This document shows positions 42,292-52,085 of a stretch of DNA of 64,000 nucleotides, in pieces. Numbering within the stretch: the first letter of the stretch is position 1; each line of letters starts with the position of its first letter. Origin of the DNA: Alphaproteobacteria bacterium (GTDB taxonomy: Bacteria; Pseudomonadota; Alphaproteobacteria; Caulobacterales; Maricaulaceae); contig WGOD01000002.1 in NCBI GenBank assembly GCA_016124205.1, positions 310,001 to 374,000 of the forward strand, in the 5' to 3' direction. The position numbers were made by a program, and so were the translations under genes. The notes under the pieces were generated by a model. It did not search any database, was not told where the DNA came from, and worked only from the letters and a program-made list of their open reading frames with translations.

Positions 42292-42924
42292 TCAGTGGAA
42301 GGGGGCGTCGAAGGTCTCGGCCAGACCGGCGGCTTCCCAGGCGCGATAATCGGGGTCGGCGAGCAGCAAGTCCACATAGGCCTGCGCCGCGTCCGGCAGT
42401 TCGATCGCATAGGTGCGGAAGCGGGTGGCGACCGGCGTGTAGAACGCGTCGGCGATCGACCACTGTCCAAAGAGGAAGCCGTCCCCGCCCTGCGGACAGG
42501 CGGCCCACATGGCCAGGATCGTCTCGATGTCCTGCCAGGCCTGAACCGACACGTCCGTGCCGCCGACCGGGCGCTGCAAATCCATGGACAGGTCGCGGCG
42601 CAATCCGCCGAAACCGGAATGCATGCTGGCGGTCACGGCGCGGGCATGGGCGCGCAAGGCCGGATCGGACGGCCACAGCGACGGCGCCTGCTCGGCGGCC
42701 CATTCGCAGATCGCCAGACTGTCCCAGATTGTCAGATCCCCAATTTGCAGCACCGGCACGGTGCCGGCGGGCGACAGCGCTTTCAGCGTCTCTCGCGTGT
42801 CGGGCTGGTCGAGCGGAATGAGGTTTTCGTCAAAGTCGATGCCGGCCTTCTTCAGCATCAGCCAGGGTCGCATTGACCAGGAGGAGAGCCGCTTGTTGCC
42901 GATGTGAAGGACGGGCTTCGTCAC
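42292..42924 (-). CDS. Glutathione S-transferase family protein
   Basis: The 210-residue protein has an N-terminal thioredoxin-like domain (PVLHIGNKRLSSWSMRPWLML, then GTVPVLQIGDLTIWDSLAIC with the cis-Pro and the acidic-Ser glutathione-binding pair). An all-alpha C-terminal domain follows. The Ser/Trp-rich SSWSMRPW site resembles bacterial GSTs with a serine nucleophile environment. Its substrate is unknown. It sits between apt and the LprI-like gene with short gaps, suggesting a shared transcript. Confidence 0.85.
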   Translation of the reverse strand: MTKPVLHIGNKRLSSWSMRPWLMLKKAGIDFDENLIPLDQPDTRETLKALSPAGTVPVLQIGDLTIWDSLAICEWAAEQAPSLWPSDPALRAHARAVTASMHSGFGGLRRDLSMDLQRPVGGTDVSVQAWQDIETILAMWAACPQGGDGFLFGQWSIADAFYTPVATRFRTYAIELPDAAQAYVDLLLADPDYRAWEAAGLAETFDAPFH

Positions 42925-42928
42925 GGGA

Positions 42929-43330
42929 TCAGTAATCCGTCAGCTCGGCCGCGCGGGCGCGGGTCAGCGTCACGAGGCAGTCGAGCCGCTCGTCGTCGCC
43001 GTGGTCGCCCAGCAGGAGCAGAGAGGCGCGGCGGGTGCATTCGGCGTCTCGGTAGGCGATCCAGGCCGCGTGAGCCGCCTCCAGCGCCGCTTCGGTATCG
43101 GCCGCACCCGGCATGTCGAAATCGATCTCGCGGGCTTCCTCCCGCGCCGCGGTCAGCGCCGCGTCGAGCTGGGCTTCGGCCGTATCGAGCAGGTCTTCGA
43201 GGCAGCGCCTGCGCGCGCCGGAATCGGTCAGGTGTTCGGCACATTGCACGGAGGGGCGGAAGTCGCGCTCCAGCGGCGGCGGCAGGTCGGCCTCCTGAAC
43301 GGAGACCAGCGCGAGCATGAGTGTCAGCAT
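42929..43330 (-). CDS. LprI/DUF1311-family small secreted protein
   Basis: Start 43330 (MLTLMLALVSVQEAD) gives a hydrophobic export signal after GAGGATG; the upstream frame to 43393 adds a polar stretch. The 133-residue protein contains the DUF1311 pattern of a Cys-rich helical pair: QCAEHLTDSGARRRCLEDLLDTAEAQLD, AAHAAWIAYRDAECTRRAS and LDCLVTLTRARAAEL. Mycobacterial LprI, in this family, inhibits lysozyme. Whether this one does is unknown. The spacing of four cysteines supports two disulfides. Confidence 0.75.
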   Translation of the reverse strand: MLTLMLALVSVQEADLPPPLERDFRPSVQCAEHLTDSGARRRCLEDLLDTAEAQLDAALTAAREEAREIDFDMPGAADTEAALEAAHAAWIAYRDAECTRRASLLLLGDHGDDERLDCLVTLTRARAAELTDY

Positions 43331-43408
43331 GGGAGCATCCTCGGAGCGTGCGACGGAAAGCGTTTGGTAGACCGGGGCGGGCGCAGCGTCCACCCGGCGG
43401 CGCGGCGG

Positions 43409-44143
43409 TCAGCGCAACGGCTGGCTCGCCTCGATGCCGCGCTGGATCATCGCGTCGAATCCGTCGCCGACACCGCGCGCGATGGCGCGCTGTCCCGGTC
43501 CGGCCCCGCCCGTCAACCGGCCGACATTGATGGCGATCACCGCCACCTGACCGTCGACGCGCGCGATGATCGGCGCACCGGACAGGCCGCGGCGCGAACC
43601 GCAGGTGTGGGTATAGATCAGGCGTCCGCCATCATTCACCCGGTCGGAACGTTCAAGGTGACAGTCGGGATTGGAATAGTCTCGGCCGACCATGGCGACA
43701 GGCACTTCACCCTCGACCGTGCGGATTTCCCGGACCGGCAAACGCGTGGCCGGCCCGACGAAGGGCTGGTCGGTCACGACCACGGCCCAGTCGTCCCACG
43801 AGGAGGAGAGGGTCGGCGGATTGAAGGTGCGGATCACGCGGTAGTGGGCCCCGTCCGGTCCGACCACGAAACAATTGTCGTGCGACGGGTCGCCATAGGC
43901 CCCGACACCGTGCGCGGTGGTGATCACAACCTCGCCGCGGCGTTCACCCGAGGGATCGTCGGAACGGATGACCACGCCGCTCGATACCCAGGCGCGATCC
44001 GAGTTCGGGATGCGGCAATAGACCGAGACCATGGCCGCAGCGGCCTGACTGACCTCGGGCGCGGCCAGCGGCGTCCAAGAGTCCGCGCGCGCCGGCGCGG
44101 CGGCGAAACACAGGGAAAGGAACACGAAAAGACGAACGAGCAT
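43409..44143 (-). CDS. Secreted trypsin-like serine protease
   Basis: This 244-residue protein has a signal peptide (MLVRLFVFLSLCFAAAPARA). An S1-like chymotrypsin fold follows with the triad His in VITTAHGVGAY, Asp in SSWDDWAVVVTD and Ser in RRGLSGAPIIAR. The segment GLSGAP replaces the classic GDSGGP, so specificity differs from trypsin, but the catalytic serine context is intact. Paired cysteines (VYCRIP, HDNCFV, PDCHLE, THTCGSR) suggest two disulfides. It lies just 5 bp after mtnP on the same strand. Confidence 0.8.
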   Translation of the reverse strand: MLVRLFVFLSLCFAAAPARADSWTPLAAPEVSQAAAAMVSVYCRIPNSDRAWVSSGVVIRSDDPSGERRGEVVITTAHGVGAYGDPSHDNCFVVGPDGAHYRVIRTFNPPTLSSSWDDWAVVVTDQPFVGPATRLPVREIRTVEGEVPVAMVGRDYSNPDCHLERSDRVNDGGRLIYTHTCGSRRGLSGAPIIARVDGQVAVIAINVGRLTGGAGPGQRAIARGVGDGFDAMIQRGIEASQPLR

Positions 44144-44148
44144 GGAAA

Positions 44149-45027
44149 TCAGCGCGCCAGCGCCCTCCCCGCCACGGCATCAAGCCGGGCCATCAGGCCG
44201 GGATCGCGGGCATCCGGCGCGGTCAGGATCGCGCCGTCGAGCGCGGTTTCGGCCCCGGACGGCGACGGCGTACGCGGCAACGCCGCCAGCGCTTTCGCCA
44301 GCTCCACGACGAGGCGCCGGGCCTTGCCGGTGTTGGCGTGCATCACTTTCAGGATGGATTGAACGTCCACCGCCGCCTCCCCCCGTCGCCAGCAGTCATA
44401 GTCGGTGACCATGCAGACCGAAGCGTAGGGCAGCTCCGCTTCGCGCGCCAGTCTTGCTTCGGGCATATTCGTCATGCCGATGACGTCGCAGCCCCAGTGC
44501 CGGTAGAGATCGCTTTCCGCGCGGGTGGAGAATTGCGGCCCCTGCATCGCCAGATAGGTGCCTCCGCGATGGGTGCGTGCGCCGGCCGCTTCCGCCGCAT
44601 CCGCCGCCCGTTCTGCAAGGCGCGGGCAGACCGGATCAGCCAGGCCGACATGGGCGACACAGCCCGGACCGAAGAAGCTGCGCTCGCGCCCCGAGGTGCG
44701 GTCGACATACTGGTCCACCAGCACGAAATCGCCCGGCGCATAATCCTCGCGCAGCGACCCGCAGGCCGACAGTGAGAGAAGGTCGGTGCAGCCGAGCCGC
44801 TTGAAGGCGTCGATATTGGCGCGGAAGTTGATCGCATCGGGCGGGATGCGATGGCCCTTGCCGTGGCGCGGCAGGAAGCAGAGCGTGACCCCGGCAATCT
44901 CGCCGATGGTGAAGGCGTCGGACGGTTCGCCCCACGGGGTTTCCACCCGCTCGGTGCGGACCATCTCCAGCCCGTCGATCTCGTAGAGACCCGATCCGCC
45001 GATAATGCCGAGCGTCCAGCCGGTCAT
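44149..45027 (-). CDS. mtnP: S-methyl-5'-thioadenosine phosphorylase
   Basis: MtnP splits methylthioadenosine with phosphate into adenine and methylthioribose-1-phosphate. The 292-residue protein begins GWTLGIIGGSGLYEIDGLE. It has FLPRHGKGHRIPPDAINFRAN, LSACGSLREDYAPGDFVLVDQY, TYLAMQGPQFSTRAESDLYRHWGCDVIGMTNMPEARLARE and CMVTDYDCW, matching the family throughout. The adenine product can be used by Apt (41.7 kb). It lies downstream of the pet terminator, so it must have its own promoter. Confidence 0.93.
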   Translation of the reverse strand: MTGWTLGIIGGSGLYEIDGLEMVRTERVETPWGEPSDAFTIGEIAGVTLCFLPRHGKGHRIPPDAINFRANIDAFKRLGCTDLLSLSACGSLREDYAPGDFVLVDQYVDRTSGRERSFFGPGCVAHVGLADPVCPRLAERAADAAEAAGARTHRGGTYLAMQGPQFSTRAESDLYRHWGCDVIGMTNMPEARLAREAELPYASVCMVTDYDCWRRGEAAVDVQSILKVMHANTGKARRLVVELAKALAALPRTPSPSGAETALDGAILTAPDARDPGLMARLDAVAGRALAR

Positions 45028-45084
45028 GCGCGCCCTCCCCTAGCCCGTCACTCTAGCGCCCTGAACCTGACGCGGAAACGAAAA

Positions 45085-45113
45085 GGGCCGCGGTGGATGC
45101 CACCGCGGCCCGA
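45085..45113 (-). terminator. Strong intrinsic terminator of the pet operon
   Basis: A perfect 12-bp stem GGGCCGCGGTGG/CCACCGCGGCCC with a 3-nt loop, followed on the minus strand by TTTTCG. It begins about 20 bp after the cytochrome c1 stop. Confidence 0.9.
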
Positions 45114-45134
45114 TTTCGTTGCTCGGGACGGAGC

Positions 45135-46004
45135 CTAGTGCTCGACCCGGCTCCAGACCTGCTTGTAGGCGAACCACAGGAGGACGGCGAAGACGAAGAG
45201 GTAAATGAGAACCATCAGACCGGTGCGGTTGCGTTCCACAAGGTGCGGATCGGACGCCCAGGCGAGGAAGGTCACGACATCCTCGGCCATCTGCTCGGTC
45301 GTCGCTTCGGTATCGTCGGCATAGGTGACGATGCCGTCGGAGAGCGGAGGAGCCATGGCGATCTGACCGCCCGGGAAGTACTCGTTGTAGTGCAGTCCCG
45401 GACGCACGGTCATGCCTTCCGGCGCTTCGTGATAGCCGAGCAGCAGCGACCGGACATAGTCCGCACCGCCCGCACGCGCCTTCACGATCAGCGAGAGGTC
45501 CGGCGGATAGGCCCCGCCATTGGACGCACGCGCCTGTTGCTCGTTGGCGAAGGGCGACGGCCAGTTGTCGGCCGGGGTGCCGGCGCGTTCGAACATGTCA
45601 CCGGCATCGTCGGGACCGTCTTCGATCATGTAGGCCGAAGCGATCTGCAGGATGACCGGGTTGTCGTTCGGATTGTCGTAGCAAAGGGGTTCGGCGTGGT
45701 GGCCGTCATCCTCGTGCGACGCATTCGGATCCGGGAAGCAGGTGAAGGGACCCGTGCCCTCGCCCAGATTCCGGAAGGTGATGTGCTCGAGCGCGTGGCA
45801 GGAGGCACAGACTTCCTGGAAGACCTGGAAACCGCGCTGCAGCTGGGTGCGCTCGAAGGTGCCGAACGGCCCCTCGAACGTCCAGGCGTGGTTTTCGGGC
45901 TCGTGCGCCTCGCCTTCCGCGGCGGCGGCCGGAGCCGCCGTCAGGAAAGCCGCACCGATCACGGTGCCGGCGAGGATGGCAAGATTGCGGATAAGCGTCT
46001 TCAT
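45135..46004 (-). CDS. petC: Ubiquinol-cytochrome c reductase, cytochrome c1
   Basis: The true start is the ATG at 46004 (MKTLIRNLAILAGTVIGAAF), after a GAGGGCAAG site; the open frame extends upstream only as a shadow of cytochrome b. The 289-residue product has a signal peptide, the heme-binding EVCASCHALEH, a distal Met in GGQIAMAPPLSDG, and a C-terminal membrane anchor (TGLMVLIYLFVFAVLLWFAY). Cytochrome c1 passes electrons from the Rieske protein to cytochrome c on the periplasmic side. It is the third gene of the operon. Confidence 0.95.
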   Translation of the reverse strand: MKTLIRNLAILAGTVIGAAFLTAAPAAAAEGEAHEPENHAWTFEGPFGTFERTQLQRGFQVFQEVCASCHALEHITFRNLGEGTGPFTCFPDPNASHEDDGHHAEPLCYDNPNDNPVILQIASAYMIEDGPDDAGDMFERAGTPADNWPSPFANEQQARASNGGAYPPDLSLIVKARAGGADYVRSLLLGYHEAPEGMTVRPGLHYNEYFPGGQIAMAPPLSDGIVTYADDTEATTEQMAEDVVTFLAWASDPHLVERNRTGLMVLIYLFVFAVLLWFAYKQVWSRVEH

Positions 46005-46015
46005 CTTGCCCTCTC

Positions 46016-47305
46016 CTATTCCGCAGGCTGCGCGGTGGCGGGCTTGTTGCCCAGGACCGCGGCCTCGATGCTTGCCGGACGCTCCTTCGGCCGTTCCGTG
46101 AAGCCGAGAACCGGCAGGATCACGAGGAAGTAGGCGAAGTAGTAGAGCGTCAGGATCTGCGCGAAGTTCACGAATTTCAGCGGCGTGCCGAGCACGTGAT
46201 CGTCCGGATTGTTCGCGCCGCACCAGCCGAGGCACAGGCAGACAATCATGAAGATCAGGAAGAACCAGCGGGCCACCGGACGGTAGCGCATCGAACGCAC
46301 CGGCGAGGTGTCGAGCCAGGGCAGCACGAACAGGATGGCGATCGCGCCGAACATGGCGAGGACGCCGCCGAGCTGGGCCGAGATCGGGCCGATGTCGAAG
46401 GTGATGGCGCGCAGGATCGCGTAGAAGGGCAGGTAATACCACTCCGGCACGATGTGCGACGGCGTCACCAGCGGGTTGGCCTCGATATAGTTGTCGGCGT
46501 GGCCGAGCGCGTCCGGCATGTAGAAGACGAAGGCCGCGTAGATCATCAGGAAGACGACGATCGCGAAGCCGTCCTTCACCGTGTAGTACGGGTGGAAGGG
46601 CAGCGTATCCTTCTTGGTCTTCACGGTGAGACCGGTCGGGTTGTTGTTGCCCGGCACGTGCAGCGCCCAGATGTGCAGGATCACGACACCGGCGATCACG
46701 AAGGGCAGCAGGAAGTGCAGCGCGTAGAAGCGCGTCAGGGTCGCATTGCCGACCGAGAAGCCGCCCCACAGCCATTCGCGGATGCCTTCACCCACCACCG
46801 GCAGCGCGCCGAACAGGTTGGTGATGACCATGGCGCCCCAGTAGGACATCTGGCCCCACGGCAGGACGTAGCCCAGGAAGCCGGTCGCCATCATCAGCAG
46901 GTAGATGACCACGCCGAGGATCCAGAGGACTTCGCGCGGCGCCTTGTACGAGCCGTAATACATCCCGCGGAAGATGTGGATGTAGACCGCAAGGAAGAAG
47001 AAGGACGCCCCGTTGGCATGCATCGACTGGATCAGCCAGCCGAACGGCACGTCGCGGCGGATGCGCTGGACGCTGTCGAACGCCATGTTGACGTCGGCCG
47101 TGTAGTGCATGGCGAGCACGACGCCCGTGATGATCTGGATCATCAGGAAGATCGCGAGGATGCCGCCGAAGGTCCACCAGTAGTTCAGATTGCGCGGCGT
47201 CGGGAAGTCCACGAAGGAATCCCACATCAGGCGCGCGATGGGCAGACGCGAGTCGAGCCAGCGCTCGATTCCGGTCTGCGGTTCGTAGGTCGAAGGTCCG
47301 CTCAT
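46016..47305 (-). CDS. petB: Ubiquinol-cytochrome c reductase, cytochrome b
   Basis: The 429-residue membrane protein has eight or nine helices. It has the bis-heme histidine helices ([24 protein letters not shown] and [24 protein letters not shown]) and the quinol-oxidation motif [15 protein letters not shown]. It houses both quinone sites of the bc1 complex. It lies 11 bp upstream of petC and 18 bp downstream of petA. The overall gene order petA-petB-petC is normal for alphaproteobacteria. Confidence 0.97.
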   Translation of the reverse strand: MSGPSTYEPQTGIERWLDSRLPIARLMWDSFVDFPTPRNLNYWWTFGGILAIFLMIQIITGVVLAMHYTADVNMAFDSVQRIRRDVPFGWLIQSMHANGASFFFLAVYIHIFRGMYYGSYKAPREVLWILGVVIYLLMMATGFLGYVLPWGQMSYWGAMVITNLFGALPVVGEGIREWLWGGFSVGNATLTRFYALHFLLPFVIAGVVILHIWALHVPGNNNPTGLTVKTKKDTLPFHPYYTVKDGFAIVVFLMIYAAFVFYMPDALGHADNYIEANPLVTPSHIVPEWYYLPFYAILRAITFDIGPISAQLGGVLAMFGAIAILFVLPWLDTSPVRSMRYRPVARWFFLIFMIVCLCLGWCGANNPDDHVLGTPLKFVNFAQILTLYYFAYFLVILPVLGFTERPKERPASIEAAVLGNKPATAQPAE

Positions 47306-47323
47306 AATCCCCTCGCGCTCCCC

Positions 47324-47887
47324 TTAGCCGATCACGACAATGGCCGGATTGGCCTCGTCGGCGACGCGCAGCGGCGGCACCGGAAGATTTTCAGGAGCCG
47401 GGCCGCGGCGAATGCGGCCGGCGGTGTCGTAGTGCGAGCCGTGGCACGGACAGTACCAGCCGTCATAGTCACCGGCTTCCCCCAGCGGCACGCAGCCGAG
47501 GTGGGTGCAGTTGCCCTTCATGATGAGAAGGTCTTCGGTGAAACGGCGGTTCTCGTCCGTCGCCGGCGCGTCGTCCGACAAATTCTCGTTGCGCGCCAGG
47601 CCGTCCGGCAGGGCGCTGATGTCGACCGCGAGGGATTCCTCGATCTCGGTCTGGGTCCGGCGCCGGATGAAGACCGGTCCGCCGCGCCACATCACGGTGA
47701 TCTGCTGGCCGGTTTCCACCGGCGAGGTGTCGACCCGGATGGACGCCAGGGCGAGCGTATCCGCCGCCGGGTTCATCTGGTCGATGAATGGCCAAAGGGT
47801 GAGCGCACCGCCCACCGCTGCCGCGCCGCCTGCGGCGATATAGATAAAGTCGCGGCGGGTGGGTTCCTGCCCGTGCTGGTCCGTCAC
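47324..47887 (-). CDS. petA: Ubiquinol-cytochrome c reductase, Rieske iron-sulfur subunit
   Basis: The 187-residue protein has a twin-Arg-like start (TRRDFIYIAAGGAAAVGG) for export by Tat. The 2Fe-2S ligands lie in NCTHLGCVPLGE and CPCHGSHYDTAGRI, with PAPENLPVP closing the cluster domain. It heads the pet operon, whose promoter must lie in the 170 bp before trmL. The length is typical of bacterial Rieske subunits. Confidence 0.96.
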   Translation of the reverse strand: MTDQHGQEPTRRDFIYIAAGGAAAVGGALTLWPFIDQMNPAADTLALASIRVDTSPVETGQQITVMWRGGPVFIRRRTQTEIEESLAVDISALPDGLARNENLSDDAPATDENRRFTEDLLIMKGNCTHLGCVPLGEAGDYDGWYCPCHGSHYDTAGRIRRGPAPENLPVPPLRVADEANPAIVVIG

Positions 47888-48057
47888 TGCCGACCTCTTT
47901 TCCTTGTCACTAGTCCGGAAGCGGCCGCTTCCGGATGCCCCCGCTTGACGCGCCGTCGAAGCAGAGGGCTTGTTCAGCGCAGAAAATAAACCCGGTCAAA
48001 GGGAAGGCACAGCGGCACACCGCCGCAGGCACAGCCCCGACCCCAGCGCGGCTTAAA

Positions 48058-48501
48058 ATGCGGATCGCTTTTTTTCAACCGGATATTCCGCAGAATGTCG
48101 GTGCGGCGATACGGCTCGCCGCCTGTTTCGATACCCCGCTCGACATTATCGAACCCTGCGGATTCCCCCTGACGGCAAGGGAAATCCGCCGCGTTTCGAT
48201 GGATTATGGCGGCCTGGCGGACGTTACGCGACACGGCGGATTTGCCGCATGGCAGGCTGCTGCAGGCGGCACGCGCACCGTGTTGATGACGACGCGGGGG
48301 GCGACACCGCTGTGGGACTTTTCCTTCCGCCCCGGTGATCGCATCCTGATGGGACGGGAAAGCGCGGGCGTGCCGGACGCGGTGCATGACAGTGCCGATG
48401 CCCGGATCGTGATTCCGATGGCCGAGGGTGCCCGATCACTCAACGTGGTGATGAGCGCGGGGATCGCGCTGGCCGAAGCGATTCGCCAGACGCGGCGCTG
48501 A
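48058..48501 (+). CDS. trmL: tRNA (cytidine(34)-2'-O)-methyltransferase
   Basis: The start is ATG 48058, where family homology begins (MRIAFFQPDIPQNVGAAIRLA); the frame open from 47935 is intergenic. The 147-residue SPOUT enzyme has the knot motifs DILMGRES-like RILMGRESAGVPDAVH and IPMAEGARSLNVVMSAGIALAEA. TrmL methylates the wobble ribose in tRNA-Leu. It is divergent from petA. Confidence 0.93.
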   Translation: MRIAFFQPDIPQNVGAAIRLAACFDTPLDIIEPCGFPLTAREIRRVSMDYGGLADVTRHGGFAAWQAAAGGTRTVLMTTRGATPLWDFSFRPGDRILMGRESAGVPDAVHDSADARIVIPMAEGARSLNVVMSAGIALAEAIRQTRR

Positions 48502-48506
48502 ACCGC

Positions 48507-50009
48507 CTATTCCGCGAAATCGATGCCTTCGGCGTGCAGCGCATCGCCAAGGACTTTCGCCGCCGGCATGTAGCGCTTCCACGCCCCGACCGATTTCGCC
48601 GAGATCGGCTGGCGCACCTGCGCGAAGCTGGCCGTGGCGACCGTGCGGTCCTGTTCGTGGAAGCGCCGTGTCGCCGGATCGTCCTCGAGCCCGCAGAAGG
48701 CGACGATACGCGCAATCTCGGCATCGGGATCGGCGACGAGATCTTCGTAGATCACTTCGAGAATCCGGCCCGGGAAGAGCGCCGCCCAGTGCTGCATCAG
48801 CATGTCGTAATCGGCGAGGAAAGCGGCGATCGCGACGGGGTCGTAGCTCCAGCGATTGCCTTCCGCGAACAGCGTCTTCCAGGCCGACCAGGCGACGTCC
48901 ATCGGATCGCGGCGGCACCAGATGAAACGCGCCTGCGGCAGGGCCAGCGCGGCGAGGCCGAGCCGGTTCACATTGTAGAGATTCTTGTCGATCCAGCGCT
49001 TCGCCGGTCCCAGCCGCCCCTCCACGTCGGATAGATAGCGCTGACCCAGTTCGGCCCACGCCCCCTCGCCTTTGCTCTCGAGCCATTTCGCGAGCGTGCC
49101 ATCCGCCTGAACGCCCAGTTCCAGCGACGCCAGCCAGAACAGCTTGTGCTCTCCGCCCGCCTTCACGTCCGGGTGGGCATCCAGGATCGATTCCACCAGC
49201 GTCGTGCCGGATCGCGGCGGGCCGAGCACGAAGACCGGGCGTTCATCGGCGACGCCCTTTCCGGCATTGGCTTCGACAAGTTCCGGTGTGTAGAGCCCCA
49301 TCAGGGCCCGGGTGAAACGGTGATTGGCCGCCGGATCGAAAGGTTCGGCCGCCTTCATGAAGCCGGCGCCTTCCGCGGTTCGGCTGGCGCTCAGCGCATA
49401 TTCGCCGAGATCGTCATAGGCCTTGGCCAGCGCGTAGGAGATCGCCCCGGCGTGCCGGTCGGCGCGGCCGCCTTCGAGGATGCGGACACGTTCGGTTTCC
49501 AGCTCGATCAGATTCTCGTCGCCGCGCGCGACCTTGCCGATCCCGGCCAGTTCGGTGCGGGCGAGCCAGTGCTTCGGCTGCTTCGCGATGACGCCCTGAT
49601 AGCGCGCACGGGCCTTGTCGAAATCACCCGCCAGCTTGGCGGCGAAACCCGCCTCATAGGCCAGCTCATCGTCATCCGGCGCGGCGCGGCGGATTGATTC
49701 GAGGATTTCGCTGGCTTCGGCGGCGCGGCCGATATTCTGAAGCAGGCCGGCATAGAGCCGCCACTGACGCGGGTCCTTGCCGTCCTCATTGCACAAACGT
49801 TTGGCGGCCTTGGCTGCCGTGTCGAAGTCGAGCAGTTCGGCGGCCATCATCGCCGGGATTACCCAGTCGGTCCCGAGGGGCTCGCCCGCCGCTACGATGC
49901 GGCGGACCCGGTCGATGCCGGCTATACGGTCACCGCGCGCGCAGGCCGCTTCGGCTTCGGCGAGCAGGGTTCGGGCGTTCGTCTGCGTTTCCATCATGGC
50001 GGCGGACAC
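48507..50009 (-). CDS. TPR-repeat sulfotransferase
   Basis: The 500-residue protein has N-terminal tetratricopeptide-like repeats (residues about 1-230, for example DKARARYQGVIAKQPKHWLA). A sulfotransferase domain follows, with the PAPS-binding loop PVFVLGPPRSGTTLVESIL (about residue 250) and the later RFIWCRRDPMDVAWSAW. Such fusions transfer sulfate from PAPS to unknown carbohydrate or peptide acceptors. They are frequent in marine alphaproteobacteria. Alternative ATGs 12-15 bp downstream exist. It is unrelated in function to its neighbours as far as I can tell. Confidence 0.88.
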   Translation of the reverse strand: MSAAMMETQTNARTLLAEAEAACARGDRIAGIDRVRRIVAAGEPLGTDWVIPAMMAAELLDFDTAAKAAKRLCNEDGKDPRQWRLYAGLLQNIGRAAEASEILESIRRAAPDDDELAYEAGFAAKLAGDFDKARARYQGVIAKQPKHWLARTELAGIGKVARGDENLIELETERVRILEGGRADRHAGAISYALAKAYDDLGEYALSASRTAEGAGFMKAAEPFDPAANHRFTRALMGLYTPELVEANAGKGVADERPVFVLGPPRSGTTLVESILDAHPDVKAGGEHKLFWLASLELGVQADGTLAKWLESKGEGAWAELGQRYLSDVEGRLGPAKRWIDKNLYNVNRLGLAALALPQARFIWCRRDPMDVAWSAWKTLFAEGNRWSYDPVAIAAFLADYDMLMQHWAALFPGRILEVIYEDLVADPDAEIARIVAFCGLEDDPATRRFHEQDRTVATASFAQVRQPISAKSVGAWKRYMPAAKVLGDALHAEGIDFAE

Positions 50010-50043
50010 TATCCAGACGCGGCGGGCCGGACCAGACGGGCTG

Positions 50044-50901
50044 TCAGTTCTGCGTCATGCCGACCCGGATCACGAGTGCGGCGTCCTCGTGATCGAGCGT
50101 GACCTCCATCAGGCGCAACATGACGGCGCAGGCCGTCGCATAGTCCTCGTCCGACTCCGGGGCCACTCCAAAGAAAAAGCGGAAATCGGTGTTCGGGAAC
50201 TCCGAACCGACCGTCATTCCCACTTGTGCCTGAGCTGCTTCCGCGCGGGCCCGGTCGAACTCGACGATCTCGTCGCCGGCGTTCCGGACCAGCACGGTCA
50301 TCACATTCTCGAGGGGGCCCGTATCGGCGTACTGATCGATCCGGGCCATATCCTCGATCGAGACAGCCGACGGATTGATCTCGCCGTAGAACATCGAATA
50401 GCAGACGCGCGGCTGGCTCTGGACCTGACGGCCGACGCGGTAGGTTTCGCGGTAGAAGCCGATCAGCTCGGCGTCTCCGGCATAGGGTGCGAACTCGGCG
50501 ACGGCGCGCGAGCCGAGCTCCCTTCCAGCCTCGGCGGCCTCGCGTTCCGCGGCTTCCTCCCCGCCGCGCTGCCAGGCGGCTTCGATCCGGCTGCGCAATT
50601 GAGGGAGTGCTTCCGGCCTGGCCTCGACATAGGCGGCGACCAGCGGCTGGTTCAGCAGAGCGGCTTCGATCTCCTCGCCCATATCGGGATTGGTCTGCTG
50701 CCGGATGGATGGCCCCATGACCGGTTCGAGATAGGGCGGCAGGAAGTAGATCGCTCCGACCACGCAAACGACCGTCACGATCGTCCGGACGATCCCGGCC
50801 GACTTGCCGGCCAGCGCTCCGAGAATCCAGCCCAGCAATCCCCCAGCGGCGCCGCCGATCGCACCCGCGACGCCCGCGACAATCACCCCAGCCCAATCCA
50901 T
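50044..50901 (-). CDS. Membrane protein of unknown function
   Basis: Start 50901 ([17 protein letters not shown]) follows GGAGGGGATGAG, better placed than the ATG at 50919. The 285-residue protein begins with two glycine-rich hydrophobic segments (about 6-30 and 36-56). They are followed by an extracytoplasmic helical domain ([39 protein letters not shown]) and a C-terminal mixed domain. Two cysteines lie in RVCYSMFYG and ATACAVMLR. No family is recognised. It is divergent from hemF. Confidence 0.6.
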   Translation of the reverse strand: MDWAGVIVAGVAGAIGGAAGGLLGWILGALAGKSAGIVRTIVTVVCVVGAIYFLPPYLEPVMGPSIRQQTNPDMGEEIEAALLNQPLVAAYVEARPEALPQLRSRIEAAWQRGGEEAAEREAAEAGRELGSRAVAEFAPYAGDAELIGFYRETYRVGRQVQSQPRVCYSMFYGEINPSAVSIEDMARIDQYADTGPLENVMTVLVRNAGDEIVEFDRARAEAAQAQVGMTVGSEFPNTDFRFFFGVAPESDEDYATACAVMLRLMEVTLDHEDAALVIRVGMTQN

Positions 50902-51010
50902 CTCATCCCCTCCGAACAAAGACTTGCGCCATCAGGGCCCAATCGGGCGACCTGCACAAGTTCCGATTTTGCGTCTGGACAGGCGCGGCGCGGAGACGCA
51001 AGGGAAGGCC

Positions 51011-51892
51011 ATGACCGGACACGACATCGAAACCCGCAAGGCCACCGCGCGCACCTGGTTCGAGGATTTGCGCGATTCCATCTGCGCCGAGTTCGAGCGG
51101 CTGGAGGACGAAGCCCCGACGTCGCTCTATCCCGGCACGGCCGGACGCTTCGAGCGCGAGACCTGGACGCGCGGCGACGGGTCCAGCGACCAGGGCGGCG
51201 GCGTCGCCTCGATGATGCGCGGGCGCTTCTTCGAGAAGGTCGGCGTGCATTGCTCGACTGTGCACGGCGAATTCTCCGAGGCCTTCCGGGCGCAGATCCC
51301 GGGGGCGAGCGAGGACCCGCGCTTCTGGGCGTCGGGCATTTCGCTGATCGCGCACATGCGCAATCCGCATATTCCCGCGGTTCACATGAACACCCGCTTC
51401 ATCGTCACGACGCAGTGGTGGTTCGGCGGCGGGATGGACCTCAACCCGACGCAGGACGCCCAGCGCCGCGCCGATCACCCCGACACGCAGGCCTTCCACG
51501 CCGCCGCGAAGTCGGCCTGCGATGCGCACGGGGCGGACTACTGGCCGCGCTTCTCGAAATGGTGCGAGGAGTATTTCTGGCTGAAGCACCGGGACGAGCC
51601 GCGCGGCACGGGCGGCATCTTCTACGACCGGCTGAACACCGGCGACTGGGCGGCGGATTTCGCCTTCACCCAAGATGTCGGGCGCGCCTTCCTCGATGTC
51701 TGGCCGCGCATCGCGCGCTCGCACATGGGCGAGGCCTGGACGCCGGCCGACCGCGAGGAACAGCTGATCCGCCGCGGGCGCTATGCCGAGTTCAACCTGC
51801 TCTACGACCGCGGCACGAAATTCGGGCTGGAGACGGGCGGAAACGTCAATTCCATCCTCTCCTCCATGCCGCCGGAAGCGAAGTGGCCTTGA
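51011..51892 (+). CDS. hemF: Oxygen-dependent coproporphyrinogen III oxidase
   Basis: HemF decarboxylates coproporphyrinogen III to protoporphyrinogen IX using O2, in heme synthesis. The ATG at 51011 follows AGGGAAGG. The 293-residue product has the family blocks [10 protein letters not shown]-like [45 protein letters not shown] and [20 protein letters not shown]. Its dependence on oxygen fits an aerobic lifestyle. A palindromic repeat follows the stop. Confidence 0.97.
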   Translation: MTGHDIETRKATARTWFEDLRDSICAEFERLEDEAPTSLYPGTAGRFERETWTRGDGSSDQGGGVASMMRGRFFEKVGVHCSTVHGEFSEAFRAQIPGASEDPRFWASGISLIAHMRNPHIPAVHMNTRFIVTTQWWFGGGMDLNPTQDAQRRADHPDTQAFHAAAKSACDAHGADYWPRFSKWCEEYFWLKHRDEPRGTGGIFYDRLNTGDWAADFAFTQDVGRAFLDVWPRIARSHMGEAWTPADREEQLIRRGRYAEFNLLYDRGTKFGLETGGNVNSILSSMPPEAKWP

Positions 51893-51910
51893 TCGAGCCG
51901 ATCAATTCCT

Positions 51911-52050
51911 CGCCCTTCGAGGCTCGCTGCGCGAGCGCCTCAGGATGAGGAATTGAAACGCGCCAACATTTTTCCCTCATGCTGAGGTGCTGCCTGTCCT
52001 GAGGAGCCGCGGAGCGGCGTCTCGAAGGGCGGGCAGCCTCGAAGCACGAG
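51911..52050. repeat. Palindromic repeat array between hemF and cca
   Basis: CGCCCTTCGAGGCTCGC at the left and GCCTCGAAGCACGAGG at the right resemble the units at 40608-40726 in inverted order, joined to a CCTGTCCTGAGGAGCCGC segment related to 41456-41563. This 190-bp gap holds no gene. Confidence 0.65.
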
Positions 52051-52057
52051 GGGAGTC

Positions 52058-52084
52058 TGGATTCCCGCCTTCGCGGGAATGACG
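52058..52084. repeat. Half-unit of the GTCATTCCCGC-type repeat
   Basis: GGATTCCCGCC/TTCGCGGGAATGACG forms a hairpin and matches one half of the element at 13031-13097. Confidence 0.6.
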
Positions 52085-52085
52085 C

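Noticed and set aside
46005-46775. Upstream extension of the cytochrome c1 frame to 46775
   Set aside because: It overlaps cytochrome b in another frame, reads as Arg/Pro-rich filler and would bury the signal peptide of cytochrome c1.
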